Shown: positions 22,448-35,090, counted from the first letter of the stretch. The stretch: 64,000 bases of DNA from Aphrocallistes beatrix (GCA_963281255.1 OY725504.1:2046001-2110000), one strand, 5' to 3'. Notes: generated by a model not told the origin, from the letters alone. Numbers and translations are program-made.

Positions 22448-25400
22448 GGATACCGCCCTCGAAAAAACATATGATTTGGCTTACAGCATACGATGAAAGT
22501 AGAGCTATAAGAGATGTTAAGGATACCGCCCTCGAAAAAACATATGATTTGCATTACAGCATACGATGAAAGTAGAGCTATAAGAGATGTTAAGCGTGGG
22601 GAGGTATCTCCATCAAGAAATACTGGCACATTCCAAACCGTTTTTGATTCTCATTTCTAGATTTTGAGATACAGTGTCTCAAAGTCTGTTTTTTAAATTT
22701 TCCGCTAGCACATCTTAATGGTAGAAATTTAGGCACTCAATGAATTGTTTAGGACATACCAAGGAATCAAACGCTTCCAAAATCGAATCATAGATAGTCT
22801 ATCATATTTGCAACTTCATAGGACCAGAAGAAAGTTAAAATGACAAATATTGTAAATTTTATCGGTGTCCGAAAAAAAAGGACCAAAAAACGGCGAAAAA
22901 TGTCTGTTTTTTTGGGGAAATCAAGAATAAAATCACCGAGTTAGAATATATCCAAAAAATGGTGGTCCTACGTTCATCGCCTAATGATATGGAACAACTC
23001 TTGAAATTTTTAAACTTCTATCTCAAACCAAATTTGAGAAATAATTCTGTAAAGACGGTCAATTTTGAAATTTTAAAGTCCCGAGATATGGAGATTTTAA
23101 GTTTAGGTGTTAAGAAGAATGTAAAATGAGTTATTAATAATGCACATAAGCATCCACAGACATTTATTCTCATTTATACTGCTGATTTATGTATATTTGA
23201 ACCAAATATTTACAAAAAATAGCAAGAGTACCCTGAAAATCCACAAATTTTCTTGAGGCCCATAACCCCGAATGTTTGGGATAATTGTGAATAATAATTC
23301 ATATTCCTAGCACTACGAAGTATAATCTATCAGTTTAGAATGGTTAAAGAGCTTCCGAAAAGTATATTAGGAAGTTAGAGCGAAATTCTAAGACTTTTAG
23401 TTTCCAAGTTAGGACTTTCGAAAAATGCTACGTCATCATATGACAAAAATCTAAAACTTAACATTCCAAGGGTGTAATACAATTATTATCAAAGAATCAT
23501 ATATGTACACTCATAAAAAGTATATTAGGAAGTGAGAACTAAGAATTTGGACTTGTATTTACAAAGATAGAGAGATATCTCTTTTTGGACCCTAAATGGG
23601 GGTTTTTGACCGAATCTGCGTGGTCCAAGGCCAGAACTTTCAAAATAATTATCAAAAGTTCTCCAATTTTTCTGTACATATTATTAACGGCAATTGTATT
23701 CACTATTTAGCATAATAGCTAAATTTGGACACATATTTAATGATTAGATTCGCCATTTTCTAATAGATTCAAAGTTCTCCATAGAATTTGTATTACAATT
23801 AAATCATTGATAAGTCGAGAATTATTTATTTTTTGACAAAGGAATGGTCGAGGAACCTATATATTTTCGCATATATCCTTTTATTTAAGGATATAATATA
23901 TTATATATCTACAATAGTTTTTAAGATATGACATCAGCCTCTTTCGGGACCTTAGAGGCATATTATGGCCGAACTTTACCTATAATATGCGATATCTCAA
24001 GAACAAATGGTCGGATCCGAACAAATTTTTTTTTGAAACGATCAGAATTTTATTTCTGACCCAGTGATCGCTAAATATCTGAGATCAAACTTGCGATTTC
24101 CCGAGGATTATATAAATGAACTCCCTTATAGAGCTATTTTGTTTGGATTTTATTTGCCCATTCTTTTAAATCTTTGTGTTTTATAATCTCCAAAGGTGCT
24201 AAAACAATGTTAAGGTTCATATCATTAAAAAAATATCAAATAAGTTAAAAACTAATTGGTAAATCAGTTAAAATCCTCCAATAATTTTTCAATTTTTATT
24301 AACGCTAAACTTTAGGGAGTTATTTCACAAAAAATATAAAAAATTGCCGTCCAAATAGTGCTATCAGATGGTAGACCGATCAGTAATACAATGAAATTAG
24401 CATTAAAACATTTTGCCGTTTTTATTTACGCCAGGCAAGATTTTTCGAGGGCGGTATCCTTAAGCGTGGGGAGGTATCTCCATCAAGAAATACTGGCACA
24501 TTCCAAACCGTTTTTGATTCTCATTTCTAATTTTTGAGATACAGTGTCTCAAAGTCTGTTTTTTTCGTTTCCCGCTAGCACATCTTAATGGTAGAACTTC
24601 GGGTACTCAAGGAATTGTTTAGGACATACCAAGGAATCAAATGGTTCCAAAATCGAATCATAGATAGTCTACTGTATTTGCAACTTCATAGGACCAGAAG
24701 AAAGTTGAAATGACAAAAATTGTGAATTTTATCGGTGTCCAAAAAAAAGGGGCAAAAAAAGGGCGAAAAATGTCTGTTTTTGGGAAATCAGGAATGAAAT
24801 CACCAAGTTAGAAGATATCGAAAAAATGGTGGTCCTACGTTCATCGCCAAATAATATGGAACAACTTTTGAAATTTTAAAACCTCTAACTCAAACCAATT
24901 TTGAGTTAAAATTCTGTAAAGACGGTCAATTTTGAAATATTAAAGTCCCGAGATATAGAGATTTTAAGTTTAGATGTTAAGAAGAATGTAGAATGAGTTA
25001 TTATAATAATGAACAAAAGCATTCACAGACATTTATTCTCATTTATACTGCTGATTTATGTATATTTGAACCAAATATTTACAAAAAATAGCAAGAGTAC
25101 CCTGAAAATCCACAAATTTTCTTGAGGCCCATAACCCCGAATGTTTGGGATAATTGTGAATAATAATTCATATTCCTAGCACTACGAAGTATAATCTATC
25201 AGTTTAGAATGGTTAAAGAGCTTCCGAAAAGTATATTAGGAAGTTAGAGCGAAATTCTACGACTTTTAGTTTCCAAGTTAGGACTTTCGAAAAATGCTAC
25301 GTCATCATATGACAAAAATCTAAAACTTAACATTCCAAGGGTGTAATACAATTATTATCAAAGAATCATATATGTACACTCATAAAAAGTATATTAGGAA

Positions 25401-26128
25401 GTGAGAACTAAGAATTTGGACTTCTATTTACAGAGATAGAGAGTTATCTCTTTTTGGATCCTAAATGGGGGTTTTTGACCGAATCTGCGAGGTCCAAGGC
25501 CAGAACTTTCAAAATAATTATCAAAAGTTCTCCACTTTTTCTGTGCACATTATTAACGACAATTGTATTCATTATTTAGCATAATAGCCACATTTGGATA
25601 CATATTTAATGATTAGATTCGCCATTTTCTAATATATTCAAAGTTCTCCATAGAATTGGTATTACAATTAAATCAATGATAAGTCGAGAATTATTTATTT
25701 TTTGACAAAGGAATGTTCGAGGAACCTATATATTTTCGCATATATCTTTTTAGTTAAGATTATAATAGATTATATATCTTCAATAGTTTTTAAGATATGA
25801 TATCGCCCTCTTTCGGGACCATAGAGATATTATGCCCGAACTTTGCCTATAATAAGCGATATCTCAAGAACAAATGGTCGGATCCCAACAATTTTTTTTT
25901 AAAGTTCAGAATTTTATTTCTGACCCAGTGATCGCTAAATATCTGAGATCAAACTTGCGATTTCCCGAGCATTATATAAACAAACTCCCTTATTGAGCTA
26001 TTTTGTTTGGATTCTATTTGGCCATTCTTTTAAATCTTTGTGTTATATAATCTCCAAAGGTGCCAAAACAATGTTAAGGTCCATATCATTAAAAAATATC
26101 AAAAAGTTAAAAACTAATTGGTAAATAA
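22448..26128 (+). mobile_element. Family E outer copy, interrupted by a second family E copy
   Basis: The left end GGATACCGCCCTCGAAAAA begins after TTAA (22444-22447) and runs to TTAA at 22517-22520. After the inner copy it resumes at 24464 with GCGTGGGGAGG. The right end is lost where the hAT element starts at about 26129. Interior stretches are nearly identical to the inner copy, suggesting a recent event. Confidence 0.85.
22521..24459 (+). mobile_element. Family E inner copy, complete, 1939 bp
   Basis: Starts GGATACCGCCCTCGAAAAA and ends with its exact complement. It is flanked by TTAA at 22517-22520 and 24460-24463. The flanks join to give the uninterrupted sequence GAGATG-TTAA-GCGTGGG seen inside other copies (for example 11934 and 22587). 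This demonstrates TTAA target duplication. Non-coding. Confidence 0.9.
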
Positions 26129-28515
26129 GTCATTAAATCCGAATACCCGGGTATTGCGCGTATTATATAAAAAGGCATTGGATTACGCTATAACAGCGCT
26201 AAGAATCACCACATGGTGTTTTTAAAATATATGGAATACTTACAATACAAGTGCAAACTGTAAACAAAACACAATTACCATAGTCTAATAAACTGTAGAT
26301 TATTTAAGTTGATATTTTCTGTTCTCATGACGTACCATAATATACCTGATTTCCTATTAGTAACATATTATCATTATAATATCGTAAGAATAGCAACAAT
26401 GAAATCCAAGTCATTGGTTTGGAAACATTTATAAGAAAATAGGCGAAAAAACAAAATGTTTACAATGTCCTTCAAAGATTCTGAGTTGTAGCGGTGGAAG
26501 TACAAGCAGCCTAAGAAAACATCTAGTTTTAGCACATGATATGAATCTTGAAGAGAGAAAAGTAGATGCACGTGAAGACCAAGAGACTTATTTGTCAAAA
26601 AGGATTAAGGTAAACAATAACCAATCTTCTCAACTAGATTATACAAATCAGCAATCTTTAAGTGAAATACTCGCCCGATTAACTGCATAAGATGGGTTTA
26701 GCTACTTGAGAATTGCATATAGTAAGTTCATAAGATCATCTCTATCTGCAAAATGCTTTATTCCTCCAACCAGTCATTCTACAGTATCTGTAAAAGTCAG
26801 AGAATATATTATACAAATGAAGAATTGTGTTAAAGAAGAATTAGCTGAATTACTCAAATCAAATGCTCGATTTAGTGTAACACTAGATGAATATACATCA
26901 AATTCAAACAGAAGGTATATGAATGTCAATCTTCACTATAAATCTAAAGTTTGGATCTTGGGTCTTACTAGAATATTTAACAGTATGCCAGCTGAACGTG
27001 CGAAAGATATACTCGAAGAAAAACTTAAAGAATTTGGTATTCATCTAAATGATGATATTGTAGCTGTGATAACTGATGGTACATCAGTTATGACTAAGAT
27101 GGGAAATTTTTTTAAACCAATTCACCAACTATGCTTTGCTCATGCTATGCTGTTGAATCTCTCGGGAAATTTTGAATTAAATGACGTTTATGATGATATA
27201 CTAGATGAGAATGAAATTTGTGATCCGTATGATACAGATATGCTAATACCTATTCTGAAAAATCACATCAACCTTGTTATAATCAAAGTTAGAAGAATTG
27301 CGAAACTGTTCAGAAAATCTCCTACCACAAATGATACATTTCAAATTTATGTAGAGAAATCCATAATGGGAAGGAAATGAAACTAACCCTCGATTGTAAA
27401 ACAAGATGGAACAGTTTACTCACAATCATTGAGCGCTTTGTAGTTCTCAAAAATCCACTAAGTAAAGCGTTAATAGATGTTTCATGCAGCATTAATATCT
27501 ATGATTATGAATGGGAAATGCTAGAAGATATGATAAAATGTCTAAAACCGATAGAAATTGCAGTGTCTTCATCATGCGGAAGAGATTCAAATCTTCTAAC
27601 TGCAGAAGGAATTTTTAATTTAATGTATTCTCAACTTGAAAAACATGGGTCACAACTAGCACTTGATCTACTTCAAACACTAAATACGCGGATAGAACGT
27701 AGAAGGCTAAGTGAAGTTATTAACTTAATGAAATATCTCCTTGATCCTGCATCTGTTGAAAAATCAACTAAGAAATTGGATATGCAAAAGAACGCTAAAT
27801 GTATTCTTAAAAGATGATATCCGGTGAACTTCGAGACAGAGGCAGAGAACTCATCCGAAATAAATGACATTGTTGAACCTTGGATGAATTAAAGGAATGT
27901 ATTCGAAAAAGTTCTACGACGGCATCCAACAAAAATTTGGAGAGTGATTTCGATAAATTGAACAAAGAGTTCAAACTTTTTGAGCTAACCGGAACGAAAT
28001 CAAAGAATATTATCCTGTTAGAGCAAGCCCTTTATAACATTCCATGTACCAGTGTAGAAGCTGAAAGAGCTTTTTCTTCTGCTGGGCTATTCATTACAAA
28101 AATTAAGATCAAGTTTGAGTGATTCATCCTTAGACTCTTTAGTATTTCTCAAAGGATATTTCAGTAAGTAAACAGCAACATACAAGTAAACAGTAATATA
28201 TATTAGTGACATTTCAGGTTATTTTAGAATAATTTCATTTAGTAGTAGTTAGAAGATTTTCTTATCAACAATATTTCTTTGTTATTTCTCATATATTTAA
28301 TTTACTATCGTATATTAAACAAATAGAGTCATTTATGTTAATTTGCAAACGAGTCTTTCTTAAATCCATGATTCAATGTCTACACAATGATCTTACCATT
28401 TATTAAAATAATATTGAAAATTATTCTATAAACTTAAAAAAATACCCGGGTACCCGAGTATTAGCTTGGCAAAGGATTCGAGAACCGGATATTAGAATTC
28501 GAGGATTCGTCGACA
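26129..28515 (+). mobile_element. hAT-type transposon, left end incomplete
   Basis: The right end reads in complement as a hAT-like CAGGGGTGTCGACGAATCC terminus (about 28497-28515). Both sides hold related ACCCGGGTA blocks (26147 and 28446). The left terminus matching CAGGGGTG is missing. It encloses a decayed transposase and has truncated the outer family E copy. Confidence 0.7.
26399..28170 (+). pseudogene. hAT transposase with BED zinc finger, decayed
   Basis: The N-terminus has a BED-type zinc finger: CLQC, then SSLRKHLVLAH (about 26450-26545). The catalytic part follows, with FSVTLDEYTSNSNRRYMNV (first Asp region) and ITDGTSVM plus CFAHAMLLNLS. A TRWNSLLTI motif comes next, and the C-terminal dimerisation region has YNIPCTSVEAERAFSSAG, which is diagnostic. 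Length about 590 codons, normal for the family. Damage: frameshift near 26432, TAA at 26688-26690, shifts near 27377, 27817 and 28105. The start is the first ATG that leads into the BED finger. Confidence 0.87.
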
Positions 28516-28574
28516 CCCCTGGTGACAGTTTATTATAATGCCGTACAAAGATTCTATTATGAGATTGAGAGATA

Positions 28575-28832
28575 TCCTTAGTTTTAAAACTCAATTACTG
28601 TTTGTATATGATTGTAACGAATTGCTTGAAAAAACTGCATGCATTGAAAGCTGATTTTTGGAATGTGAGAGTCTTTTGCCTTAACTCCACAAAGTTCTGA
28701 CCTCAGACGAAAATGTCGGCACATCATGGAATAATGACGTCATTGTCACTTGAAATTTTAGTTTTTCGACTATAACTCAGCCATTTAAGGTGCTAGAATG
28801 CTGAAACTTATCAGAATGTGTATATTAATGCC
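28575..28832 (-). mobile_element. Family H copy 8, partial
   Basis: End B (diverged TCCTTAGTTTTAAAACTC), a short spacer in place of the TA tract, and half a core. It stops at a foldback junction. More diverged than most copies. Confidence 0.72.
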
Positions 28833-28847
28833 ATAGCATACTCAATA

Positions 28848-29790
28848 TAAGGCTGGTATCAAATGTACCATGGTTGAAGTAGAATTACATGAGCTGCCTT
28901 AAATCATTAACAAAGCACAATAGAGATTTGGAATGTATTACCAGCATATATAAATATGGTGTCAAAGTACACATATCCGTTGTTAAAATTTAGATTAGTC
29001 ACCATATGGTTGCGGAATAGGTTATATTTGTGACAAATTTGGTGATTTTCAAAGACCGTTTAGGGGCACTTCTATGTGTATTTATTCTAAACTTTTTCGC
29101 ATCGAACGGAGATGTGAACGAGTTAATACGAAAAATTTGGAATTTTTTCATGGAATGTTGCCACATTCGTGTTGCTATGGAAACGTGCTTTGGTCAGTTA
29201 GGGCTATATCTTGAAAACTGAAATAGCTACACATTCAAATGTAATTCCATTTGATAGCGAATATACTACTCCCTATTAAGCGATAATATAATTTCGACCT
29301 ATAAATTCAATCGTTTACGAGATATTCGCTAAATAACCAAATGTGACCAATTTGATACATTGTCGATTATCTCGTAAACCATTGTAGCTATTTCAGTTTT
29401 CAAGATATAACCCCAACTGACCAAAACACGTTTCCATAGCAACACTGGAATGTGGCAACAATGTGGCAACATTCCATGAAAAAATTCCAAATTCTTCGTA
29501 TTAACTCATTCACATCTCCGTTCGATGCGAAAAAGTTTAGAATAAAAACACATAGAAATGCCCCTAAACGGCCTCTGAAAATCACCAAATTTGTCACAAA
29601 TATAACCTATTGCGCAACCATATGGTGACTAATCAAAATTTTAACAACGGAAATGGGTACTTTGACACAATATTTATAAATACTTGTAATACATTCCTAA
29701 GCTCTATTGTGCTTTGTTAATGATTTAAGGCAGCTCATGCATTAGTTCAACCATCTTCTACCGCATCCCTAGCCCTAAATCCGCAAGGTA
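28848..29790. mobile_element. Large foldback (family K), arms about 450 bp
   Basis: Left arm 28870-29300 and right arm 29330-29765 are inverted copies centred near 29315. Shared landmarks are GGCAGCTCATG, CTTTGTTAATGATTTAAG, GTCACCATATGG and GTGACAAATTTGGTGATTTTC. No coding sequence; the open frames in the arms are mirror artefacts. A related copy occupies 63150-64000, and a diverged piece lies near 34850-35075. Confidence 0.78.
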
Positions 29791-29998
29791 CTGTGAGGCC
29801 CTATATATAGTAGGCTATGATTTAACATTATTAATTTCAATATCATTCAAAACAAAAATATTTTATTTCATTTGTAACATACTAATCCAAAATAACAGTA
29901 AACAGATGTTCGTGATAGCCGCTCGCAGTTCTTTCTATCCTTTATCTCGTCGTATTCTACTCAAGATCTCTTTGTCTTCGTCAATATTTTATTTCCAA

Positions 29999-30342
29999 CA
30001 AGTTCTGACCTCAGACGAAAATGTCGACTCATCATGGATTTATGACGTCATTGTAACCTTTTTAATAATTAGAAATTTCAGTTTTTCGACCATATCTCAG
30101 CCATTTAGTTGATAGAAAGCTGAAATTTAATAGAATGACTTCATGTTTACACATCAAAAATTTTAAAAATTGACAAATTTGGTGATTTTTCGTGCGATAT
30201 CGATTATGACAGTGCGACAGACGTATTTAGAGATTTTATCTCCCTTATAATTAATCAATGTGACCTCAGGTGCCCGAAGAGCCCCTGTGGCGGACAAAAA
30301 GTGTCCGCTAGCCGTGCAGCCCAAGCAAGCGAAGCGCGCTTG
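29999..30342 (-). mobile_element. Family H copy 9, B half missing
   Basis: Starts in the core at AAGTTCTGACCTCAG and runs to end A (GCGCTTG at 30342). End B and TA tract absent. Confidence 0.82.
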
Positions 30343-30654
30343 TTCTTAAAAAATCTTCTGAGTGTAAATTCGTAACAGGGTCAAAGAGGATTAACCACCT
30401 GGCCCATTTCAATCGTCCACTGCCTTCTTGAATTGTCTAATTCCAACTGTTTATCTTCATGTTCTCAGAATCAGGTTCACAATTTACACGATCTGGGGAA
30501 TAGTGACTCTACATCAGGAAAGAGAAAAGTGGATATCGTGAAAATAGATAGTAAAGCAGTAAAGATATAATTGTAAGTCAAAAGTGAGTAGAGAACTGCT
30601 TATTAGCGGGCTATGGTAACATATTTATGAAATAAATAATCAAATCCTTACTAT
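30343..30654. other. Unassigned sequence between two H copies
   Basis: No reading frame or repeat recognised. Confidence 0.4.
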
Positions 30655-31185
30655 TAAAACTCGATTAATGTATATTCATTTATTTATTTATATATCTGTA
30701 ACGAATTGATTGAAGAAACTGCCAGGCGCAAAAGGCTGATTTTTAGCATGTGGGAGTATTTTGGCTATGGCTCCACTAAGTTATGAGCTCAGACGAAAAT
30801 GTCGACTCATCATGGAATTATGACGTCATTGTCACCTTTTTTATAATTAGAAATTTCAGTTTTTGAACATAACTCGGCCATTTAGGTGATAGAAGGCTGA
30901 AATTTTAATAGAATTAGTATATTAATATATCTCACATATGATGTAACTATCATCAAAAAATGATTACTCATCACTCTGTGATGACGTCATTATTACACAT
31001 CAAAAATGTTAAACATTGACATATTCGGTGATTTTTCGTGCGATATCGATTATAATAGTAGAACAGACATATTTAGAGATGTTATCTCCCTTATAATTAT
31101 CATTTTGACTACAGACACCCACAGGGCGCCTCCGGCGGACACAGTGTCCGCCAGCCGCGCAGCGCAAGCAAGCGAAGCGCGCTAG
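30655..31185 (-). mobile_element. Family H copy 10, complete
   Basis: End B, tract of TTTA/TA units rather than pure TA, core, and end A finishing GCGCTAG. The mariner at 31188 begins right after a TA at its edge. Confidence 0.87.
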
Positions 31186-31187
31186 TA

Positions 31188-32524
31188 CTAAGGGCGTTCA
31201 AAAAGTTTACATCATTTGTAAATATTAACTAAACCAACATATCTACTATCAATGTAATTACATAATGTGTTCAAAGTATCTCCTTGATTATCGATGCAAA
31301 GTTTCAGACGTTCAATCCACTTCGAAAAGTTTTTTTGTACTCATCTCTCTCGATACTATGTAGGTAGTGGTAAACGGCGGTTCCCAGGTCGGATCTTGTT
31401 GAAAAATGTTTCCCTCCAAGGTGTTTTTTCATCTCTGGAAATAGCCAGAAGTCGCATGGTGAAAGATCAGGTCAGTAGGGAGGATGTTCTAAAACTTCGA
31501 ACCCGATTTCATCTATAGTTTGTCTGGTAAGCTTGGAGACATGGGGCCTGGCATTATCGTGGAGAAGCTTAATTCCACGAGCGCCAGTGCTTGGTCTTCT
31601 GGTTTTGTAAAAATCTTCAACCTCTCGTAGACATTTTGATGAGTAAAAGTCACCATTCATCTTTCCGCCTTTAGGTACAGGTATTTGTGCTACTGGGCCA
31701 TATGCATCAAAGAATATACTGTATAGCACCTTTTCCTCTCTGAAATCGGGCCGAGGTTTTGTAAGGGGGATCGAATTTTTTGGGAGCCATGCTTTGCTCC
31801 GCTCCTTTCGTTCAGGCTCTGAGAACTTTATCCATGTTTCGTCCCCTGTAACTATTTCATATAGTCTTCGTGTATCACAATCTTCATACTTTTTGATGAG
31901 CTTTTTTGCACACGACACTCTTTGTTTTTTTTGGTCTTTTGTCAGCAATTTTGGTATCCACCTGGCTGAAACCTTCCGCAAATTCAGAACGTCATGCAGA
32001 ATGTGATGAACTGCTCCCGTTGAGATGTCTACCGTCTCAGCAATCCCTATCACGCTTAAATGGGGATCATCATTTATCAATTCCTCTACAATAGCAATTA
32101 TTCCGCTGGTAGACGCTGATTTTGGCCTACCTGACCGAGCCTCATCTTCAATGTCCTCCCTTCCTTCTTTCACTTGACGAACCCATTGTCTAACGGTTGA
32201 ATATGCAAGAGCATCATATGAATATACTTTGACGAGCTTTTCATAAATATCGACTGGTTTTTCACCCAACAGCGTACACGCTTTGATGAATGCTCTTTGT
32301 TCATATTTGCTTGATGAATATTTTGAAGCCATTAAAAATAGACTATCAGAAAGTTGACTAAGTTCAAGAATTCCAAATTTCAAAAGTATAATAGCTAGAT
32401 TCGATTACTTTACAGCAATTTAAAGAGCATCGATAGCCCTATTTTCAGTTATCAATGGTTTCACATTACATGCATTACTTTTCTAGCAAGAAGCAAATGA
32501 TGTAAACTTTTTGAACGCCCTTAG
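31188..32524 (-). mobile_element. mariner element, complete, 1337 bp
   Basis: TA at 31186-31187 and 32525-32526. The ends are exact inverted repeats that begin CTAAGGGCGTTCAAAAAGTT and run for about 30 bp. It encloses a nearly intact transposase on the minus strand. Confidence 0.93.
31212..32332 (-). pseudogene. mariner transposase, one nonsense codon and one frameshift
   Basis: Cut-and-paste transposase of the Tc1/mariner superfamily. From MASKYSSSKYEQRAFIKA: N-terminal helix-turn-helix region with STVRQWVRQVKEG, the GRPKSAST linker, WIPKLLTKDQ (the WVPHEL-type motif), first Asp in VTGDETWIKF, second in LLHDNARPHV. A TGA at 31472-31474 replaces the Ser codon in the HPPYS-PD motif just before the third Asp (PCDFWLF, still present beyond the stop). 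A one-base loss in an A run near 31335 shifts the last ~40 codons. The original protein would be about 370 aa. Everything else looks intact, so inactivation is recent. Confidence 0.92.
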
Positions 32525-32753
32525 TACGTATTAAAAATTTGATTTAAAGTTCGTTGAGCTTTTACTAACCATGCAAAATTCAAACTAAATAGTTGTGGGA
32601 TCCCAAGTAGCCATGAGCCAGTGAGATTATATTCCAAGATAGAGGATTCAGAATCTTATAAGTTTAATGGATATATTGATTATGCTAAATGATGCAGGCG
32701 TGTTCTGTGTTAAAGTCTATTCGCCACCAATGATCATGATCAGGGGAAGGCCA

Positions 32754-33320
32754 TCCTTACTAATAAAACTCGATTAAGTGTGTGAATATATGTATATATA
32801 TATATAGTATACAAGCGCGCTTCGCTTGCTTGCGCTGCGCGGCTGGCAGACACTGCGTGTCCGCCGGAGGCTCCCTTCGGTCGCCTGGAGGTGACACTGG
32901 TTAATTAAACGGGATATATAATCTCTAAATATGTCCATCTTAGTTTTAAAATCGATATCGCTCGAAAAAACATAGCAGAGTGATGAGTCATCGTTTTTTG
33001 ATGATAGTTGCATCATATGTGAGGTATATTAGTATACAGATTCTATTAAAATTTCAGCCTTCTATCTCCAATAATGGCTGAGTTATGCTCGAATAACTGT
33101 ATTGCTTAACTTTAAAAATGTGACAATGACGTCATAATTCCATGATGAGTTGACATTTTCGTCTGAGCTCAGAACTTACTGGAGCCATAGCCAAAAAACT
33201 CCCATATGCCAAAAATCAGCTTTCTGTGACTGGCAGTTTCTTCAATCAATTCGTTACAGATATATATATATATTTAAATAAATATATAAATATACATTAA
33301 TCGAGTTTTAATAGTAAGGA
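32754..33320 (+). mobile_element. Family H copy 11, flanked by end B on both sides
   Basis: Order: end B reversed (32754), TA tract, end A forward (32812), core, TA tract, end B forward (ending 33320). The B ends thus act as terminal inverted repeats of the whole unit. It is the clearest two-B copy. Confidence 0.86.
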
Positions 33321-33340
33321 TATATACATGTATATATATA

Positions 33341-33720
33341 AGCATGCTTGCGCTGTGCTGGCTGGAGGACACTTTGTGTCCGCCCGAGGCGCCTGGGGTC
33401 AGATTGATTAATTACAAGTGAGATAACATCTCGAAATAGATCTGTCCAACAGTTATAATCGATATTGCACGAAAAATCGCCAAATTTGTCAAATTTTAAA
33501 TTTTTGATGCAGAATGATAACGTCATGACAGAGTGATGAGTCACCATTTTTTGATGATAGTTGCATTATGTAAGATATATTCATATACAAATTCTATTAA
33601 AATTTCAGCCTTAGGGTCATAATTCCATGATGAGTCGACATTTTCGTCATAGCCAAAAAAATCCCACATGCCAAAAATCAGCATTCTGCGCCTGGTAGTT
33701 TTTTCAATCAATTCGTTACA
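33341..33720 (+). mobile_element. Family H copy 12, internally shortened
   Basis: End A (diverged), core with a deletion of roughly 100 bp between TTTCAGCCTTA and TCATAATTCC. It runs to the core edge CGTTACA, then a TA tract that hosts a pogo-like insertion. Confidence 0.8.
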
Positions 33721-33728
33721 TATATATA

Positions 33729-34330
33729 CAGGCAGCCCTCGCCGTTTGCGGGTTTGCCATTCTCGGTTTCGACTATTCGCGAAAAAATTTTTGAGTCTTG
33801 TTTTGCTATTCGCGACTCGTTCCCTCGACTATTCGCGATTTTCGTTACTCTCTTCAGTAGTTTCATGGGCTACCATAAGTCCATAACCTTATACGATCTC
33901 CATATTATCCTGGCAATAGCATTTACTGTTTCTATTGCTCTATACTAACACTAGACTCTATTGTCTCTACGGATACTTATAATTTTCTACTAAATAATTA
34001 CTACATCATGCATAAAAGGAAGTTGGTTGGTGATTGAAAGGCTAGACATTACTATTTAGGTATGGTACTTAGGTTTGCTACTAAGGGATCTATATCTTTC
34101 ATTTATCACTTCATTTATTATTACCATTTCACTTGTGCCAGTGTTTGTATCAGTATTACAGCTTAACTATTGAATCAATAACGTATTTAGCAAACTGTAT
34201 TTAGCGTCGTTTTTATAATCTAGGAACGTAACCCCACGATTCTCATTGAACTAACGTCTTGCCGTTTGCGATTTTGCCATTGGCGGCAATTCTCAGGAAC
34301 GTAACCCCCGCGAACGGCGAAGGATACCTG
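33729..34330. mobile_element. pogo-like non-autonomous element, 602 bp
   Basis: Inserted at TA (33727-33728, 34331-34332). Ends CAGGCAGCCCTCGCCGTTTG and the complement of CAGGTATCCTTCGCCGTTCG. The outer part carries repeats of an ACTATTCGCGA unit at about 33765-33840. It sits exactly in the TA tract between H copies 12 and 13. Non-coding. Confidence 0.75.
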
Positions 34331-34348
34331 TATATATATATATATACG

Positions 34349-34838
34349 CTGTAACTAATTGATTGAAGAAACTGCCAGGCACAGAAAGCTAATTTTTGGA
34401 AAGTGGGAGTCTTTTGGCCATGGCGATACTAAGTTCTGAGCTAAGACGAAAATGTCGACTCATCATGGAATTATGACGCTATTGTCATATTTTTTACAAA
34501 CAGAATTTCAGCTTTTCGACTATAATTCAGCCATTTTAGGTGATTAAAGGCTGAAATTTTATAGAATGTGTATATTGATATACTTCACAAGTGGTACAAC
34601 TATAATCAAAAAATGGTGACTCATCACTCTGTCATGACGTTATCATTACGCATCAAAAATTAAAAACTTGACAGTTATGATTTATTGTGCGATATCGATT
34701 ATAACAGTAGAGGACATACGTATTTAGGGATGTAATTTCCCTTATAAATAACCAATGTGATCCCAGGAGCCCAAAGTGTGCCTCCGGCGGACACAGTGTC
34801 CGCTTGCCGCGGAGCGCAAGCAAGCGAAGCGCGCTTGT
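34349..34838 (-). mobile_element. Family H copy 13
   Basis: Core edge to end A in reverse orientation. With copy 12 it forms a head-to-head pair, A-core-TA-core-A, as in copies 6 and 7. End B absent. Confidence 0.82.
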
Positions 34839-34849
34839 CTAGTATATAT

Positions 34850-35090
34850 ACACATCATAAAATCATTAGCAAGGCACAATTGACCCATAGAAGGTAATCA
34901 TATACAAACTTGGTATCAAAGTATGTATATTTATTGAGAAAATCATAATAAGCCATCATCCTATTGCACAATAAGTTACATTTTTAACAAATTGGTTAAT
35001 TTTGTGAAACAAGTTTTAACGATAAATTTGAATTGTTGACATCGAATTTTCTCGTAAACCAGGTTGGGAATGGATAACGATTTTGGTCAA
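34850..35090. repeat. Diverged family K foldback fragment
   Basis: Short matches to the 28.9-kb foldback: AAATCATTAGCAAGGCACAAT, TTGCACAATAAGTTACAT and TTTTCTCGTAAACCA. Heavily decayed. Confidence 0.45.

Noticed and set aside
29030..29597. Two similar 63-65 aa frames on opposite strands
   Set aside because: They are mirror images from the inverted arms of the family K foldback, not genes.
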